From Pseudomonas sp. (GTDB lineage: Bacteria; Pseudomonadota; Gammaproteobacteria; Pseudomonadales; Pseudomonadaceae): a stretch of 10,165 bases of DNA. The stretch covers positions 1-10,165 of the forward strand of contig JAQZAY010000124.1 in NCBI GenBank assembly GCA_029239415.1, given 5' to 3'. Below, piece by piece: positions 8,540-10,165 of the stretch (position 1 is its first letter; each line of letters starts with the position of its first letter). The translations under genes and the position numbers were made by a program. The notes beneath the pieces were generated by a model, which saw only the letters and a program-made list of their open reading frames with translations, was not told where the DNA came from and did not search any database.

Positions 8540-9258
8540 CAGGCCTCCCGGGGCGGGGTCGGGCTGGCCGCCCGATTGAGCTCGGCCAGGGACAGGTGAC
8601 GGTCGAACATGGGCGCCAGGCTCTGGTCATGGCTGACGAACAGCAAGCTCGAGCCGGCGTTGCGGCACTCGTCGAACAGCAGGCGGATAAAGGCTTCGCG
8701 GGTATCGGCGTCGAGCGCCGAGGTGGGTTCGTCAGCGATCACCAGCTCTGGCTGGCCGATCAGCGCCCGCGCGGCAGCTACCCGCTGCTGCTGGCCGATC
8801 GACAGGCTGCCGGCGCGCCGGGCAAGCAGCGCCGGGTCGCTCAGTCCAAGGTGCGCCAACAGCTGGCGGGCTGCCTGGTCGACACTGCCGTGACGCTGGA
8901 GGGCACGTGCGGCTCGGCTGCGCGAGAAGCGGCAGGGCAGCTCGACGTTTTCGCGCACCGACAGGAAGGGCAGCAGGTTGAACTGCTGGAAGATGTAGCC
9001 GGTGTGATCGACCCGGAACCGATCGCGAGCGCCCTGGCCCAGCTCGCCCAGGTTCTGGTCGAGCAGGCGAACGCTGCCTTGCCCAGGGCGATTCACCCCG
9101 CCCAGCAGGCCGAGCAAGGTGGTCTTGCCGCTGCCACTGGGGCCCTTGAGAAACAGCGCCTCGCCGGTCTCCAGGCGAAAGTGCGGTATGTCCAGCAAGG
9201 GTGGCTGGCCCGGCCAGGCAAAGACCAGGTCATGCAGCTCGATCAGCGGCGCACGCAT
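8539..9258 (-). CDS. ABC transporter ATP-binding protein, MacB/LolD type
   Basis: A 239-residue cytoplasmic ATPase that drives the adjacent permease. Motifs in order: Walker A GPSGSGKT (39-46), Q-loop QQFNLLPFLSVRENVELP (91-108, typical of the LolD/MacB class), signature LSIGQQQRVAAARAL (152-166), Walker B LVIADEP with catalytic E177, D-loop SALD, and H-loop H210. All catalytic residues are intact. Length is normal for LolD-like subunits. The stop codon of the upstream DUF2796 gene is at 9261-9259 and the ATG begins at the next base, so translation should be coupled. With the upstream gene frameshifted, coupling and transcription may be impaired here by polarity. Confidence 0.94.
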   Translation of the reverse strand: MRAPLIELHDLVFAWPGQPPLLDIPHFRLETGEALFLKGPSGSGKTTLLGLLGGVNRPGQGSVRLLDQNLGELGQGARDRFRVDHTGYIFQQFNLLPFLSVRENVELPCRFSRSRAARALQRHGSVDQAARQLLAHLGLSDPALLARRAGSLSIGQQQRVAAARALIGQPELVIADEPTSALDADTREAFIRLLFDECRNAGSSLLFVSHDQSLAPMFDRHLSLAELNRAASPTPPREA

Positions 9259-9681
9259 TCAGAACGCGACCACGGCCTGGGCCGGGCTGGCCTGCAGGCC
9301 TTTCTGGCCGTTGGGACCGATCAGTTGCACATTGATTGTCTGGGTGGCCGGGAAGGTCGTGAACAGAGGGCCAAGGTCGAGTCGAGCCAGTTTGCCCGGC
9401 TGGGCGCAGGTCAGTTGGTAGTGGGCGTGGATGTCAGTGTGTTCGTGGCCTGCCGCTGACGCATCGCCGAACAGCGGGCTCTGCAGGTCCTTGGCGCTTT
9501 CGCTGCAGCCAGCGTCCTGGGCAAGGCCGAACAGTGCCAGCGGTTGCTCCAGTTGCTGGCGCACGGCTGCGACCTTGGCCTTGTCGGCGTCGCTGCTGGC
9601 GGCGTGCTCGAAACCCACGAGGTTCATCGCCGGCGTGTCGAGTTCCAGCTCCAGCGTGTTGCCATCGAGTGCCACGTTCAG

Positions 9682-9731
9682 GCTGGCGACACCGTGCTCA
9701 TGGGCAGCTGGCGACACCGTGCTCATGGGCA
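9682..9731. repeat. Exact 25-bp tandem duplication causing the frameshift
   Basis: Copy 1 is 9682-9706 and copy 2 is 9707-9731, identical and adjacent; both begin GCTGGCGACACCG. 25 is not a multiple of 3, so the coding strand shifts by one base. The duplication encodes AHEHGVAS in the proper frame of one copy. Confidence 0.97.
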
Positions 9732-9750
9732 CCGAGGCTGCCGTGCTGGT

Positions 9751-9780
9751 GATCGTGATCGTGATCGTGCTCGTGCTCGT
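9751..9780. repeat. Hexamer repeat encoding Glu/Asp-His dipeptides
   Basis: Five units: three GATCGT followed by two GCTCGT. On the minus strand they encode EHEHDHDHDH, the metal-binding type stretch just after the signal peptide. Units are 6 bp, so copy-number change alters histidine number without moving the frame. Confidence 0.9.
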
Positions 9781-9876
9781 CGTGGGCATGGGCCAGGGCC
9801 AAGGGGAGCAGGGCAAAGGGCAGGGCGAGCAACAGACGGCGCATGAAGGACTCCGGTACGGATGCTGAAAGATTTC

Positions 9877-9894
9877 GTAATGTTATAACAACTT
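9877..9894. promoter_or_regulatory. Putative Zur box upstream of the zinc-type operon
   Basis: GTAATGTTATAACAACTT contains the perfect palindrome TGTTATAACA (9881-9890). The left half matches the GTAATGTTATAACATTAC-like Zur sites described in proteobacteria as I remember them; the right half is weaker after TAACA. It lies 33 bp before the operon's ATG, where a repressor would block transcription. In P. aeruginosa the apparent homologues PA4063-PA4066 are reported as zinc-starvation induced. Confidence 0.55.
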
Positions 9895-9975
9895 CGGCGG
9901 CATGCACCAGTGCGCTTGGCGACGTCGGGCGAGCATGGGAGCATAGGAGCCTTGGACCCGTGGAAGGATAGAACC

Positions 9976-10165
9976 GTGAGAATTCGAGGACAGATCGGCG
10001 AATGGCCAGTGGACCTGACCATCGAGCTGGATCCGGCGGAGTGGGCGCAGTTGGAGCGACAGCTCAAGACGCCGGTTGCCACCCCGGCCGCGCCGACACC
10101 GCAAGCCGCGCCGCGGCAGGACGACGGGCAATGGCTGGAGGCCTGTGACCTGTTGCGCCAGGCCG
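9976..10165 (+). CDS. Unrecognised protein, N-terminal part only
   Basis: An open frame starting with GTG at 9976, with GGAAGGA (9962-9968) 7 nt upstream, runs off the right edge. The 63 visible residues begin VRIRGQIGEWPVDLTIELDP, contain EWAQLERQL, then a P/A-rich linker (about 34-48), and then DDGQWLEACDLLRQAG. No signal peptide or membrane segment is seen. I do not recognise the family. It is divergent from the zinc-type operon and shares its 131-bp upstream region, so the putative Zur site might affect it as well. Confidence 0.75.
   Translation, partial: MRIRGQIGEWPVDLTIELDPAEWAQLERQLKTPVATPAAPTPQAAPRQDDGQWLEACDLLRQA

Larger units (their letters stand above)
9259..9844 (-). pseudogene. 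ZrgA/DUF2796 zinc-associated His-rich secreted protein, frameshifted
   Basis: The first gene of the operon, normally a secreted His-rich protein linked to zinc starvation. From the ATG at 9844 (GGAG 6 nt upstream) it reads a signal peptide MRRLLLALPFALLPLALAHA, then a His/Asp/Glu repeat (HDEHEHDHDHDHQH) and GAHEHGVAS, then stops at 9700-9698 after 48 residues. The remaining domain continues in another frame to 9259: AHEHGVASLNVALDG, NLVGFEHAA (a DUF2796 hallmark), a short His segment GHEHTDIHAHYQLTC, and a C-terminal barrel-like part ending QAVVAF. The break is caused by an exact 25-bp tandem duplication. Deleting one copy leaves 561 bases, exactly 187 codons, and a continuous 186-residue family-length protein. 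An in-frame ATG at 9726 could start a 155-residue product without the signal peptide. Whether it is a true mutation, a switch or a sequencing error cannot be told. Confidence 0.85.

Noticed and set aside
8596..9459. 287-residue plus-strand open frame opposite the ABC ATPase
   Set aside because: It mirrors a gene with all ABC ATPase motifs; no independent evidence of coding.
9751..9780. Short tandem repeats as a possible CRISPR or phase-variation tract
   Set aside because: Only five 6-bp units, in frame, with no spacers; they encode the His-rich stretch and cannot shift the frame.

Overview
The window looks like a chromosomal segment of a fluorescent or putida-group Pseudomonas. It is uniformly GC-rich with Pseudomonas-like codon use. 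It carries an SSB with the QN/P-rich linker and DDDIPF tail, and the block regulator - RmlD-like protein - epimerase - OprG - ABC system resembles the PA4063-PA4070 neighbourhood of P. aeruginosa as I remember it (recalled, not searched). There is no IS element, phage gene, RNA gene or CRISPR array; this is core-type sequence.

Layout. 1-424: the 3' part of ssb, then a strong bidirectional terminator shared with the convergent gene. 501-3005, minus strand: a cytoplasmic type I L-asparaginase preceded by an AGCS-family sodium:alanine/glycine symporter. 3006-3181: a divergent intergenic region with a repeat cluster that may be an operator. 3182-5909, plus strand: an HTH regulator, a degenerate RmlD-like protein and an intact NAD-dependent sugar epimerase, the last two overlapping by 8 bp. 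A second bidirectional terminator follows. 5950-6633, minus strand: OprG/OmpW, with a 9-of-10 ANR/FNR box upstream. 6740-9844, minus strand: a tightly packed four-gene operon, read as ZrgA/DUF2796 His-rich secreted protein, ABC ATPase, MacB/LolE-type permease and DUF3299 secreted protein. 9976 to the end, plus strand: the start of an unrecognised conserved-looking gene.

The most interesting part is the last operon. Its upstream region contains a TGTTATAACA palindrome that resembles a Zur box, and its first product is His/Asp-rich, so I infer a zinc-starvation-induced envelope system. In this copy the first gene is broken by an exact 25-bp tandem duplication (9682-9706 and 9707-9731) that shifts the frame after about 45 codons. 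Removing one copy gives a perfect 186-residue ZrgA-type protein. The duplication is either a recent mutation, a phase-variation-like slippage site or an assembly error.

The genes probably act in separate modules: amino-acid uptake and catabolism (symporter plus asparaginase), a small envelope-sugar or regulatory module (HTH, RmlD-like, epimerase), an oxygen-responsive outer-membrane channel, and zinc homeostasis.
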